64,000 nucleotides of DNA, taken from contig NC_089762.1 of NCBI RefSeq assembly GCF_040412425.1, forward strand, positions 25,932,891-25,996,890, given 5' to 3'. Below are positions 46,430 through 58,967 of this stretch, one piece after another. This DNA is from Macrobrachium rosenbergii (Eukaryota; Arthropoda; Malacostraca; Decapoda; Palaemonidae). Numbering within the stretch: the stretch's first letter is position 1; the number at the start of each line of letters is the position of its first letter. The notes under the pieces were generated by a model. The model did not search any database, was not told the DNA's origin, and was given only the letters and a program-made list of their open reading frames with translations. The translations under genes were made by a program, and so were the position numbers.

Positions 46430-47600
46430 ATTTGGTAGCTGTTGAAACTTGTGGATCAATACAAGCAGTCTTTCAGACCCTGCTTGCTGAAGGATGAGCT
46501 ATGCCATTTAAGTTGCGATCTCCATCCCAGATAAGTGGTCTTTCCAGATGAAACCAAGCCTAACTTCTTACATTTAATCTGCAGACCCCATCTGTTGGCA
46601 AAGATCTCACAGACTATCCAAGATCCTGTTTGAGTTCTGCTGCTGACTTGACCAGACTCAACCAATTACCCAGGTATCACTGCAATCTTGTGCCCAGACT
46701 CTTACTAGTGCTAAGGCCCAGGTGAAATCTTGTAAGTGTCACTAGGTTGACACTAACATGGAACTGGAAGGTCTTACTGTTCCAAAACACAAGTACTTCC
46801 TCAACAATGGGTGTATAAGGATTTGAGAAATTCTTGCTGGCCCCATGCCAGGAATTCCTCCCACCTGATGGACTGCCTCACGTGACTCCACTGTCTTGAT
46901 CCTGAAGGGGATCTGATGCAAGAATTCATTCACTGGGCTGAGGTATATCAGACACCATTCTCCAGTTGCCTTTAGGTTCAGAAACAGATGACTCAATCCT
47001 GGCAAGCAACAAGTCACATCCCTGATTGCCAATTTTCCAATCACTTACATCACCTCATTGTCCAAGGCCATGGACCTCACAAGGTCACCCTCATACTGTA
47101 TGTCCCATAGTCTAGCATCTATGACATTAGGGGAGTCAGTAACCTGCATGAGTCACATGCACACTACCCATGCCCTATCTGCAACCATGATCTCCAGAAT
47201 CTTGAAAGACAAGACTTTGCTTGGTGGTGTGCATGGATGGTCAACTTTATCTTCCTCCTTGATTAAGACTTGGTCAAAAGGTGCTGTCCTTTCCTCAACT
47301 GAAAAGTTAACTGCTATCTTTCCTTAACTGAAAAGGTGACTGCTGTCTCTTGGAAGGAGTAGACTGGTGTCGTCTTGAGAGGGAAGACAGTGACCTGTGC
47401 TATCTGTCTACTCGGGGAGGATGACAACAGGTGACTGCTCCTCCACAGTGTACAAGAAAGTCTGGATGATTCATTACTGCAGTCCTAGTCATATCAGCTA
47501 ATACTCAGTCAGCTCCCTAATCAAATTCTCTAAAACAGGTCCAGGTTGAGGAGGGTCAAGGCCCAGGGGTCCTTCAGGTCTAAAGAAAATAGCCAAGATG
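46430..47600 (-). mobile_element. DIRS-like fragment with RT core, antisense
   Basis: On the minus strand from about 47000 RT motifs follow in order: LKATGEWCLIYLSPVNEFL (Trp and Leu-Ser-x-x-Asn block), QIPFRIKTVES, ISQILIHPLLRKYL and later KLGLVSSGKTTYLGWRSQL (46580-46520 area), separated by frameshifts. YxDD is not seen and is probably deleted or mutated. The 5' part (47040-47600) is gag-like low-complexity text. It is a different copy from 42186-45100, because both retain the start of RT. Confidence 0.75.
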
Positions 47601-48000
47601 AAAGTGAAAGTTTTCCTAGCCTAACCCGTCCAAAAATGCTACAATCATGCAATCCACCCACCTGCTCACATTGTTCTTCTTTTATAATCCAGCTTACGAC
47701 CACAAAAAATTGACAACCTAACCATCAGAGAGCTCTCTCTACCGCACCACAGTCTTTTCAACACTCCCCCTGCATTTGTTTACATTTTCCTCCCTCCTGC
47801 CATTTGTCATCCTATGACGTCACTTCCTATGACGCCACAACACAAACAGATACTTTTAAACATGAATGTTTTGCTATAAAAAATCTTATAAAATTAAACA
47901 TGCTTTTTATACATTTCATAATGGCCATACCATTTCACTAAAGCAGAAAATAAAAATAAAATACTAATGATCAAACTTTTAAAACTATATAATCACATTA
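47601..48000. other. intergenic, nothing recognised
   Basis: Pyrimidine-rich and AT-rich sequence with the near-duplicate TCCTATGACGTCACTTCCTA/TGACGCC at 47810-47837. No gene. Confidence 0.5.
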
Positions 48001-48905
48001 TCTCCTCCCCCCCCTCCAGCCTCTTCTTATCCTAATCCCCTCTAATCTCCATTATTCTCCAAATCTTTACCCTCTACATAATTTCTAATATTTTCCCCTG
48101 AAACTCCAGCTTTAGTCAATACATCAGCTATTTGATGCTTTCCTTTTATCCATCTCACCTCCTTTATTTCTCCAGATTCTGCTGGTTCTTTTATTGCTGC
48201 AATTACCAGTTTTTAAGCTCTTACTACTTACTCCAGTATAGTACTTGATTTTATTGCAGTCATTAGGGTTTTACTATCAGTTTTAACCAATGCTTCTAAT
48301 TTTCTCCCTCTTACTACCTCTTCCCACAAATGTTTGAAATATATCAATCCTTTGCTACTCTTCTGGATTTTCTGGATTTCCACCATATGGGACTTTTCTT
48401 ACCATCTGTCAAAGTTATCACATAACCCAATTGTGTATGACCATCTTCAATACTCCCAAATGAAGCATCTGCGTAGGCCTCCCAATAAATCTTTTCTTCT
48501 TCTAACTCACTTATTATCACTTCTCCCATTATACTCTTAGTTTTTCTCACTTTTTAATCAGCTTTTTCATATCTTGAGTCGTTCCTTCTTTAAAAGCTTA
48601 CTTAATTCACTACCATCATATGATATTTCTGGCATGGTATGTAGCGATACCCAATTCAACTTGATCTTTTTCCCATTCGGCCATTTCTTCTTCAAAACCT
48701 CTGTCTACCAATCTTGCTTTACATATCCTTTCCCCCCCTTTTACCTTTTGAGTTATTATCCATCTTGTAGATATGGCTTTTTGTCCAATGTCATTTACCT
48801 CCTCATAAACCTTTTTTTCTCTGCAACTTTGCAGTTCTTTTTCTTTAGCTTCAATTACGCTTCTATTTTCAAATCAATTTTCTTTTACATGACTATAATC
48901 ATCTG
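48001..48905 (-). mobile_element. Ty1/copia-type retrotransposon pol remnant (GalEa-like)
   Basis: Minus strand, 5' to 3': the start of copia RT with ISTRWIITQKVKGGERICKA and RLVDRGFEEE (about 48775-48690); then, after a deletion, copia RNase H with WEAYADASFGSIEDGHTQLG and SPIWWKSRKSRRVAK (48500-48350); then WIKGKHQIADVLTKAGVS and a stop at 48042-48044. ADASF and the QIADxLTK box are copia signatures. The catalytic core of RT is missing and frames are broken. GalEa-type copia elements are known from decapods; that assignment is my inference. Confidence 0.85.
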
Positions 48906-49956
48906 ATAGCTGCTCCTAACATCTCCCACTGTCAGATGAGTCTAGGCTGTTCTGTTCCAGAGGCTTTACTTCTGGGATCACAGGCTCTGTCTTGAAGCGT
49001 GCTTCTTGAAGATGCCTAGTCTTTCAGAATGGTAGGAAAAACCAGCACAGCAGGAATTATAGGCATACCAAAGCAGAACCAACAGACATTACTGAAGCTC
49101 ATGATGGGGCAGGAGCAGCAGCAGATACCACAACAGTATGATAAATACTGAAGGTATTGACAAAGCTGGCAGTGTCACAAATAGTCTAGGCAGTCAAGTG
49201 ACACTAAAGGAGCAAGTGTGGTTGAAACCAGTGACACCACATGAGTTGAGTGCAAAGCAGCAATAACAGTGACATCAGAAGCAGACAAAACCATCAATAG
49301 CTCAGGATGCACAGCAAAAGTAGGATGACAACAGTTTATGCGATGGGGAAAGCAGAGGTAGCAGGCAGCACTGAAGTGGCTACTGACAAAACTGGAATTG
49401 TTGAAGTAGCAGCAGTAGCAAGCTAGCCCTCAGGCCAAAAAACATACAATGGCTAAGCATTGACCAAGCAAAGATGACTACATAGCATTGTATACATACT
49501 CTCCTGCAGTTCAGCAAAGCTTGAATCAGACACTAGTAATTCTGGCACAAAACAACAGGTTCCAGGTATTTGAAAAGTGGTACTGGGAAAGCCATCACAG
49601 TATATGGGCATGATTATGACCAACCACAAGGCACAACAAGCAAGTGGCCAGTTATGAAAACAGCTTCAAAGAACGTCTAGTGCTACGCCAAGGCGGGCAG
49701 AAAATGTGTAGAGTGAGCAGACCAAGGGTTAAGTGAATGAGCATGCTGAACAGCAAGAAGCAGCAAATCACTAAGAGAACAGGTGCTCTTTTACCTTAGG
49801 TAAAGAAGCAAAAGATCTTTAAGTCAATTAAGACTGAGGCCAATGTAGCTGAAGCTTCATGAACAGAAAGCTTGTCCTTCCTTGTCCTGTGCATTCTCCT
49901 GTTATTGCAAAGATCAGCACTGCTATTCCTATACTAAGGGTTTAGTTGCCTTGATG
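48906..49956. other. intergenic, low-complexity, unclassified
   Basis: Purine-rich text dominated by GCAGCAG/GACA-type strings, similar in character to 40860-41400. It may be decayed gag sequence, but no domain supports it. Confidence 0.4.
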
Positions 49957-49996
49957 TGTAAATTTCTCTTAAGTCAAATTCTCGAACTCAATTGCT

Positions 49997-50032
49997 CGAA
50001 AAATAATTTCTTGAACTATCATTTTCTCGAAT
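49997..50032. repeat. MULE terminal inverted repeat core, left
   Basis: 36 bp, from CGAAAAATAATTTC to TTCTCGAAT, exactly the reverse complement of 51896-51931. Confidence 0.95.
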
Positions 50033-50242
50033 CCCATATTTCTCGAAAACTGGTATCTATTTTGTCGAGAAAATTGAATGGAAAAATTTTCATGTATTTC
50101 AAGGAAAAATATATCCTTTTGGGTTGACAAACACAAATGTTAAAAATTTATTGTAAATGAAGGAATGAAAAAAATATTTATAATTTTATTGTATGTATAA
50201 AAATATCATTCAGAATGAAATACAGTATTAAAATTTAATCAA

Positions 50243-51637
50243 TCAGAATGAAATGTTGTATGCTACACTTCGTAGATATTCTTCGACAGGCCTCTCTTCG
50301 TCATGATTTATTACAATGGTTTGTAACCTTTTTGCACAGTCATGATACTTCTTTTTGCGCACAGGAATACCAACACCTCCCAAATATTGTTCAATTCGTA
50401 TCTCCTGTAGACTTTGTTCTCGTTGTGATCCTTGTATAAATTTCCAGATGGATGGATGACAAGCACTTAATTGCTGTTCGAAACCGTAATGCCAGCCCTC
50501 GACTGCATTGTTCGTCTTGGGCATTTCTTCCTTGACATAATCAAAACAGTTCCATCATTCATGTTTAAAGAAAGGAGCACGTCTACGGTTATTTCTATGC
50601 GGCTGCCCGATCCATGTATCTTCAAAAGTCAACCACACTTTGAATTTCAACGGGAAAAACTTCATTTTCAATTAAATATTCAAATGTTTCTTTGACCTTG
50701 AAAACTGGTACAAATGCTAACACAGATAACAGGCGAACCTGAATAGCAAATTCAGCATCGGTGTCGTACCGTACTTTGAAGCCATTTTCTTGAATTTTGC
50801 GATAAATGGATTTACAAAAATGAAAAAACAGCCACGGCATTTTGTCCTTGAAATTCATGCTCTATAGCTCTAATCATGGCCAATTCAAAGTCTATCATTA
50901 TTGTGGCTGGCTCAAATGTTGGGATTTTTCTTTTACAATCTGCAGGAATCTTTTGTAGGTCTCTTGAGTTTTGTACGGTAATAGTGCATAAACGAGGGGT
51001 ATGATACTTCCTGAATGCACACCATGTATTGTATACAACTGAAAAAAAATTGAAGGTACCGTCTTAAAGGTACCATCAGCGAACCAGTTTCTTGAGCGTG
51101 CTAGTAAATCGAGGTTTCTCTGTGTCGAAAAAATCAATATACGATCATTTGTGGGACCCGAGTCATACATAAGAAACAGTTCTCCTTTGTGAGTTTTGGT
51201 AAATTCTTCCGGGATGATAAGATCTTCTTGGCAATCGGGCAAAGCAGGGACATCATTTTCTTAGCTCGTATATTGCGTATATTCCTCTTCATATTTGATA
51301 TTGATGGGAGTTTCACCGCAACAGCCCCATTTACCCCCTTTGAAGCACAAGACACTATATAATGGGGTGTATCCCGACTATTGATTGCATCCTCTCTCAC
51401 TTTTTCTTGGACTCTGGCAGCTTCGACTTTAGCCCCATCTCCTGCATGATTGTGGTCACCACTCTCTTTTTCTATATTATCATCGATGGTGATAGCATGA
51501 GCAGAACATTTAAATTTCTTGCACATTTCACATTTCCAATAAATTTTGTTATTTACTCCTTTGTCCTTGATATATAAATATCCATTTAAACATAATTTCT
51601 TCCTTCCCTTTTCACTCTCAACATACGTTGCTTCCAT
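50243..51637 (-). pseudogene. FLYWCH zinc finger / MULE transposase, frameshifted
   Basis: N-terminal FLYWCH-type finger: YLYIKDKGVNNKIYWKCEMC, then CSAHA and GDHNH (Cys/His ligands, about 51580-51440). MULE catalytic domain: WFADGTFKTVPSIFF (first Asp, near 51085), ATIMIDFELAM (second Asp, near 50900) and NNAVEGWHYGF (Glu, near 50505). The domains are spread over at least three frames: breaks near 51240, near 50900 and between 50622 and 50524. No intact product is possible, yet all three catalytic residues survive. It would cut and reinsert the element at its terminal repeats. Confidence 0.9.
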
Positions 51638-51720
51638 CTTGATGGGTTGAGACTACTGGAGAAAAATATAACAGGAAAAACTCAATTCAGAATTTTGTAA
51701 ACAGAATGAGAAGCGTTTAG

Positions 51721-51872
51721 AATGCTAATGGCCTCTTTATGAATTGGTCTTTAGAGCTTATGGGATACTTTCGATTGTGTTCGAGAAATTTACGCTTGGA
51801 ATGCTAATAGCCTCTTTATAAATTGGTCTTTGGCGCTTATGGGATACTTTCGACTGTGTTCGAGAAATTTAC
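51721..51872. repeat. 79-bp tandem duplication inside the MULE
   Basis: Units start AATGCTAATGGCCTC at 51721 and AATGCTAATAGCCTC at 51800, each containing GCTTATGGGATACTTTCGA and ending TTCGAGAAATTTAC. Several substitutions separate them. The repeat lies between the transposase start and the right terminal repeat. Confidence 0.92.
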
Positions 51873-51895
51873 TTGTTTGTTTTCGAGTAATTGAC

Positions 51896-51931
51896 ATTCG
51901 AGAAAATGATAGTTCAAGAAATTATTTTTCG
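51896..51931. repeat. MULE terminal inverted repeat core, right
   Basis: 36 bp starting ATTCGAGAAAATGATAG, the exact reverse complement of 49997-50032. Confidence 0.95.
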
Positions 51932-51992
51932 GTCAATTGAATTCGAGAAATTTACCTTCGCGCAATTGATTTCGAGAAATTTGCCTGACACC

Positions 51993-54278
51993 GTCTTTGT
52001 CAACTATTCCTATCAAAATCATCTTCCTCCATTAAACCCTTCTCCAAATCCTCCTTCATTTTATTACTGCATCTAAATCCTTTTCCTCCCTCTTGACCTT
52101 CTGTCCCTAACAGGTTCCATTCAAGCCTCTTAAATGTTGCCCTGAGGATGGACTTTTAGTGAAAGGCTTGACCCATCGCCATTAACTGTGTTTGACAACT
52201 GCAAAAGCATGTGGTCATAAAAACTTCAGCCATACCTTCAAACCCTGCCAGATGAAAATGTAGCAGATCCTAACTGGCAAGCTGTAACAAATATGTTTAG
52301 GCTTACAATAAATGAACATGATAAAACACTAAAATTCACAGAGCCACAACATAAACACTACACAAGCAGCACATACTAAACACAAACAATGGCAGTACAG
52401 GTGTAGTAACAGAGCATACATTTACAGTTACAAACAAGCAATTATTACAAATACTAATTGTGGGCAGCAAGGAACTACATATACTGTACTGTAATTGATA
52501 TCTGGTCAATATTGAGATATATAAAAAAAAAATAATTAAAGTAAAACAAAAGAAAATGCCAGTATTTTGCACTCAGACCCACGAGGTATTTAACAAACCC
52601 TCTTACTATTAACTACCAACCAGCTTGTGTGGTAATTAACTAACACACTAGTATTAGCAAGTGATGAAATTGTCAGAGGTGCAACGAACGAAATTGAGTT
52701 ATGTACTACAAAGAGAAAAAGGCAAGACTGAATAAAGCATAAAACAAGTGGAACACCTACATAAAGTTAGCAAGCTTACTTCCTGTATATATCTAAACTA
52801 CCAAAGCTAAGGTGGGGACAATTTCACACTGATATTTAGTTGTGAGGCAATGGAGTGGGGTGGACAGTTACTACCTACCACTGGGTCACTAGGCACATGC
52901 ATATATAGTTGCTCTTGGCAACTCTACTTCTTTTATCTTCAACTCTATTCTCCCACAATGACACAATCATGGCTGTGTTGGAAGACAAAACTGGCACCAT
53001 ACCGTGTACGTATTTCAGAAACCTTTGGCCTGAGTATTACTGCGGGGGTTAAAACTAAAGAACTGTTGCATCTATGGACAATGCTATGCCATTTAGGCTC
53101 AATGTGTTTAATAGGTTTGTTATGGATACAGAATTTGCTGTAATTGATTTCAGTGTACTACCTGTCAGTTGGCCGGGTGTCCTTTTATAGATACTGCTGG
53201 TAACTGGGGCAAACAAAGATTATAAAATGTAGTCATATGGAAGTCTGATAATGTCTGCCACTTGATCCAACCAGCACCTTGCAGTTGACTATTACTTTTC
53301 CCTTCACCCCAAAAGTGTGGATCCTGCAAAGAAATTGGAACATTCAAGTGGAGATACCACAAAGATATAACACAAGAACATGAACAAGAACGTTATAATT
53401 CGGCTTGCAACATTAACTCTTACTGTCATGGATGGACACAATCAGACCTGTAACTGGAGTATTCTATAATATCCAACATAGAGTTGGAATATTTTTGCTA
53501 GCTTCTCAAAATATTCAATAACTTGATAAACATTCATCAGACCCCAGCTGATATGTGTTTTATGTGTAGTATAGAGTACAACTTAATGCTGATTCAGTAC
53601 CATAATTTTTGTAATCAGTATCTAAAACTACAGTAACTATAATGCCTGAGTGATTAATATGTAAATTTAATAATAAAAAAAGGATTTAAAAATGAAAAGT
53701 TTAAAAAACTGCTTCAGTATTTCATGGCATACAAATGTACTGAGAGACAAAATACTGTGGAAAGGGGAAACATCAGAACACAGAACCAGGTAGCAGTTGA
53801 AACTTTTACTGAAGCCACCTTTCCCAGCCACATGCATGCATTACACACTCAGCTTTTTTGCATTCGAGTTAATGAGGAGTATGATAGTAAAAGTTGGGAC
53901 ACTGATGGACTATACAGTACAGTACATAGAGAAAAGAGGTGCATGTAGTTATATAGAAAACTTTTCTCCTCCATCACAATGCTTCCTTCTGATGTCCTAC
54001 ACTTCAATATAAATAAAAAATAAACAACATAAATACATAAAATACAGTATTATACAATGAAATCATCCATTTAAATTCATCACACCCATTAGTCATACAT
54101 GTTCCTGTATTATGATGCCTTGTGCTGTAACAGAAGCATAATAGCTAACCAACTATTCATGCATGAACACCAATGACTGATCCATACAAAATAACTATCT
54201 TCTATAACTACTTGTGTCTCTTAACACTGTAAATATTAGTGCAAAGTTGTCTCAAGCACTGTGTCTGTAGAAATGGCC
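51993..54278. other. intergenic, nothing recognised
   Basis: AT-rich. The open frame at 52850-53143 has no recognisable domain or coding bias. No repeat ends were found. Confidence 0.5.
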
Positions 54279-54597
54279 CCATAGGGGGGTAGTTAAGTCA
54301 GTGCATCTCTTGTGGTGCATTGTAGGCATTACTTAAGATTTTTTGCAGTGTGCCTTTGGCTCCTAGCTGCAACCTTTCATTCCTTTTACTTTACCTCCTT
54401 TCATTTCTCTTTCTTCCACTTCCAACCTACTTTGCATCCTCTCCTCACAACTGATTCACAGTGCAACTGCGAGGTTTTCTTCCTGTTACACCTTTCAAAC
54501 CTTTTACTGTACTGTCAATTTCCATTTCAGCACTTAATGACCTCATAGGTCCCAGTGCTTGGCCTTTGGCCTAAATTCTATGTTCAATTCAATTCAA
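54279..54597 (+). repeat. decapod-type interspersed repeat with (ATTCA)n tail
   Basis: It runs from GGGGGGTAGTTAAGTCAGTG through GTAGGCATTACTTAAG, GCTCCTAGCTGCAACC and GACCTCATAGGTCCCAGTGC to TTGGCCTTTGGCCTAAATTC and ends in TTCAATTCAATTCAAT. I recognise this body and tail as a repeat common in decapod transcripts and genomes. A pentanucleotide tail suggests LINE-driven mobilisation. No target duplication was identified. Confidence 0.75.
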
Positions 54598-55006
54598 TAC
54601 TGCACAAACAATCGGTACATTTGTTGTGCGTATGAAATGCTGGCATTTCCTTTTTTGTATTAAATTACTACTGAATTGATCTTGATGCCCATAATTAGTA
54701 TCAGTAGTGTTTGTGCTAGGTTTTCAGTATTGTAAGTGTCACTTATGTATCTGCACTTATATAACTGGTGTTACTAGCTTATCATAAATATGCCTTAACA
54801 AGGCTGACAAAGTCTGGAAGGCAAAGTCTGCTATGTTTTCATGTCCTATAGGCAGATGGACCATCGCCCGATATGTTTTACATCTTGAGACCAGCAGTGC
54901 TCTCCCAAGCTCACCTACAATGTTTGCCAGGACTGGTGTGCTAACTGATGGGCAAAGAAGGACAGGCATTCTATTACCTTATTCTTAGCCTTGTTTCCTT
55001 AGGAAT
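54598..55006. other. intergenic, nothing recognised
   Basis: AT-rich sequence with no coding region or repeat border before the DIRS terminal repeat begins near 55007. Confidence 0.5.
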
Positions 55007-55196
55007 ATGACATTTTTATAATAAAATAAAGTTTTATATATACTTACCAAGCAATTACATCGCTTCAGTTTGTAACTAGTATGACAAGCTTAAATTCAAA
55101 ATTTGCGGTAACGCTTTCAGTGTTCAGTGGAGGTGACCAGTACTTCCCACTACCAGCAATACTAGGAATGATTTAGCAGATAACCTCATTCTGTTT
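55007..55196 (-). repeat. DIRS-like right inverted terminal repeat (minus orientation)
   Basis: It includes CTTACCAAGCAATTACATCG, AAATTTGCGGTAACGCTTTC and TTTAGCAGATAACCTCATTC, each matched in reverse complement at 60418-60580 with scattered substitutions. Confidence 0.8.
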
Positions 55197-55239
55197 ATGC
55201 TTATGTTCATCAGAGGGGAGGAGGGAGTGCTCCAATCAT

Positions 55240-55357
55240 GTAATTACAGTACTGTACTTGGTAAGCGTACTGTACATGAAACTTTATTTTATTATACAAA
55301 TGTCATTTTTATATAAGTAATTTACCAAGTAATTACATAGCTGAATCCCACGTGGCA
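55240..55357 (-). repeat. DIRS-like internal complementary region
   Basis: GTAATTACAGTACTGTACTT...TTTATTTTATTATACAAATG is complementary to the outer edge at 55007-55060. The adjoining TAAGTAATTTACCAAGTAAT...ATAGC is complementary to the opposite outer edge at 60546-60580. The two halves meet head to head near 55305-55312. Confidence 0.7.
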
Positions 55358-58300
55358 GGAGGTGGGATAGATGGACATATTTTATTCCAAAACCTTAAGT
55401 CATGTAATGAATTAGAAATAGAAAAGTTGCTGGCACTAAATACAATGCTTGTCATTCCTTGTTAGTTAAGAGAGCCTGCAGTAGAAACTGCCTCTGGTTG
55501 GTGCTCAACTCAACCTGTAGTGGTGCGGCGGTAACGCTGAGGGTCACCACTACTCCAATGGGAGCTTTGCAGCCGAGGAGTACTCCGAGGGCTGCCAAAG
55601 CATTATAAATAAAAAACAAGTGCCCTTGCCCTGGGCGCAGTACCACAATAAAAACAACCAGATAACACTGTCACCTGCGCTGAAATGGAAACCACAACCC
55701 ACCCACTGAGAGTGGTGGGTGCTCCAGGTACCTTGTACCCCCTCGGCTCCCTAAAACTCCGCACCTTACTACAAGGTAGAGAGATAGGAGAAAATCCTTT
55801 GCTTCCTTCCGCGATACCATGCCGGTTACTAATAAACGCAAGGTACTGCCAAATTTTAACCCTGCTTCACTTCCTGAAAACAGTGAGAAGCGAAGATTAC
55901 ACTTCCAGAAGGATGATTATAGAATGGACATAAGGGACAAGTAGTGCCTGAAAGCTAATGAGGTAGAGGCTTTGTGACGTCTTCAGCTTTCACTTAATAC
56001 TGTATGAGGAAAATGCTCTCCTAAATCTGAGTGTGTCTCAGAAAAAGTCCATTAGGATAAAGGACACGATGATCTAATAAGAGGACAAGATGAGCTCTTG
56101 TCATAACACCCTAGGGGTATGGATGGTCTTGAACTTCCAGTCCCTTTCAGGTAATACCTGAACATTCCAGCTGGGCAGAAAGCTCCCTATTCTTCCTCAG
56201 AGCTAGTGAGCACTTCTGGGTGCTCAGAGCATAAGTTGGCAGCAGGCTGTGGTTGGCGCCAGGACAGCTGGACGTTCAGAGCAAATAACTGGCACTAGGC
56301 CGTGGTTGGCGTCTGGAGAGCTGGGTACCAGATGAGTTATACTTGGGTGTTGTCTGGCACTCCTGGAAGTCAACGATGTCTGTAAAATTCTTAAGGGAGA
56401 AAGAAATGGACCCAGGACTTGGATGGGCCCTTGTTCTTGGTTGAAATCCAAGGGAAAATGAGCAACCCATGTCTCCTTCTTCCTTGCTTGGACATGCCAA
56501 GGACTTGAAAGGTCATTGAGATAGGGATGACAAAAGAACTGGGGCTCTATATCCCTAAATGAAGGGATACAAGATTCCAGGTTTCCTTGGCAAGAAACGG
56601 GGTAATTTGCAATGGGGTCACGGACGTCTTGACAGAAAAGAGAGTGCTCGAGACACCACCTTCGGAAAATCGCCCTTTAAGTCTGGCAGACGAAGAGGGC
56701 AGATTGACTACTGCGTTTTGCATTGACCTTTATGTGAAAAACTTCTAGCTCTATGAGAAAGAAGTGAAAGATCTGTCCACCCAGGGTCCACGTCCCAGAA
56801 AATCCCTGGTTCCTCAAGAGGACTTCCCTTCCAAAAGTAAACATTCGGACAGCTACCACCATAGTTCTAACTTGATTTGGGGCTGTGAGAAAAAATAAAG
56901 GTGTCTGGCTGAGTTCCCCTGCCCCAGGTGGACTTGAGATAAAAAAAACCTTCGGCACTTCCACTGAAGGGGATCGAAGAACTCAGTCATTCAGGTGAGG
57001 ACTGATATTCATACCCTGATAAAAAATGAAGTCAAACACAAGAGGAGTGAGGACTCCATAGAAGACTTGTGCTGTAAAGAGGCTGAAGCACAGATCCTCA
57101 AGTTGGGAAGACCCTGTCCCATAAGAAGGGCCCAAGATACTCCCAGAGTCTGGCGGGGACAAGGAAGTGTGCTTCAGGCATCTCTAAGGTTTTCATTCAA
57201 TAGCCATGAAGACTGAAGGAAGGGGCTGTCTGGTTCATCTCTATTTGAACTTCGTCTTCTATTTGAAGGAAAAAAAGGGGCTGTGGGACATGCCTTTTGC
57301 TGATGACCATGTGGACTCCCAGAGAAATGAGCAAACTTGTAGATCCAGGTGCAGAATCGCAGACGTCCTTGCGGACTAGCTGATGACTGCAGACTCTACG
57401 ACAGCCATGAGGACATGTTGATATCCATACGGACTCTACATTACTGAATTCAATAATGCCTTGCGTGGGCTTTGACGACAACTTCGTACAGAACAAGAAC
57501 ATGTGCAGAACTGCCCGTGGTGGGAAATAATACTTGGAACAGTTATGAAAGGCTTGAAGAATTCCAAAACCGCAAAAGCCTGGGCACCTTGAGCTGAATC
57601 AGGCATTAAGCGGCGGCATCCAAGCACTAGAAAGACATTGTCGAGCGCTCTATAACAGGTGCTGGGCACTCGGTAGACTACAACATGTGCTAGGAAGTTG
57701 GTGCCAGGAACTTGGGAATGGACCCAGGTGTTCGGGAATTGTCGCCACACAGGAAAACAGGTCTGAGAAGGTGCAAGGCGCTTCTCTTCTGTTTGGAGCC
57801 CAATTAAGGTCATTCAATAAAAAGTGAAACTGCAATAAGGATGTGAGAGGCTAGCTTCCTTACCACTGACAGGAAGCGGAGTACGGCAATCATCAACATG
57901 AATATCTTCAATGGCCATGAGGAACTTTACAGAGTTTTATCTTTGCCAGAATCCTTGGAACTGGATGAAAACTGGAGGGCAAATTGAAGAAGAAGAAAAA
58001 AAAACTCATATAAAGACTGTCCAACCAAGCTAATGTCTTGGTGGGTACCAGAGTCCAGAGCAGGCTCAACCATTAGGGTTCCAAGCAAGGAGGGGAAAAG
58101 GGGCTAGAATTTGGATCGTCTGAAAGTGGCAGTGATTTCTATGGCAGATGGAAAAGCTCGAAATTCCAAGAGATGAGACTGCAAATCCAAAGGACTCCTC
58201 TAGCCAATGCTCCTGCTATCAGTCAAGAAAATTAGGGCTTCCAAAAAAACTTGACAAGAAGGCCTAGATCCATCTAGGTACTAGAGGGAGGAAAGACAAA

Positions 58301-58519
58301 AGACATTTGTCTTGCTCCTTTAAATAAAAGCCCAGTTTCAATCTTGAAAGACTTCTAGGGAAGAACCAAATGATGAAGCTTCCACCAACAAGCTTAAAAA
58401 CTTGGACACAGATGTCCTTGTCTGGGGGTACACTTGGCACACAAGGCGCAACAACAGTTTGTTCTTAAAAAGTCAGGTGCTGAACCAAAGAGGAACTGGT
58501 GCCGAGCCCTAGCAGGTTG

Positions 58520-58765
58520 GTGTTGGATGCCTGACAGCTGGCACCAAACAGACAGGTGGAAGATCGGACACTGGGCGCAAGGCAGCCACTGGGCACTCAG
58601 AGGTTGACACTCGAACACTGGGTGCTTAGACACTGGGTACTCAGACACTGGCTACTCTGTGGCCACTGGGTGCCTGGACACTGGGATAAAGGTGGACACT
58701 CGGACAGTGGGTGCTTGGCCACTGGCCACTCTGACACTGCTGGGTGCTCAGATAGGAAGAGCATT
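58520..58765. repeat. degenerate GGACACTGGGTGCT minisatellite
   Basis: Short variants of GACACTGGGTGCTTGG / GCCACTGGGTGCC recur about a dozen times. The unit is irregular, roughly 15-20 bp. It produces long but meaningless open frames on both strands. Confidence 0.8.
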
Positions 58766-58967
58766 TGGCGCCAATTACTGGCACTCCACAACAGGAAGAT
58801 ATGCCTCTTCAAAGGCCAAGATACGCCCGAATAGTACCATCAACACCACTTGTCTACGCAGGGATCCATATCTGTCCACACTGAAATCCCCCAAAGAAAC
58901 ACTGTTGGTGCCTCTTGTCCACAATGGGATCCGTATCACTAGAGGACAAAGAAAGCACATCCCTATG

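Larger units (their letters stand above)
49957..51992 (-). mobile_element. MULE-like DNA transposon with FLYWCH-type transposase
   Basis: A broken transposase (50243-51637) lies between inverted repeats. A 36-bp stretch is identical in inverted orientation at 49997-50032 and 51896-51931. Looser similarity extends outward to about 49957 and 51992, built from repeated CTCGAA/TTCGAG motifs. The exact outer ends and a 9-10-bp target duplication typical of MULEs could not be established. Confidence 0.85.

Noticed and set aside
52850..53143. 97-residue open frame as a gene
   Set aside because: No recognised domain, no conserved pattern, and no splice or promoter context.
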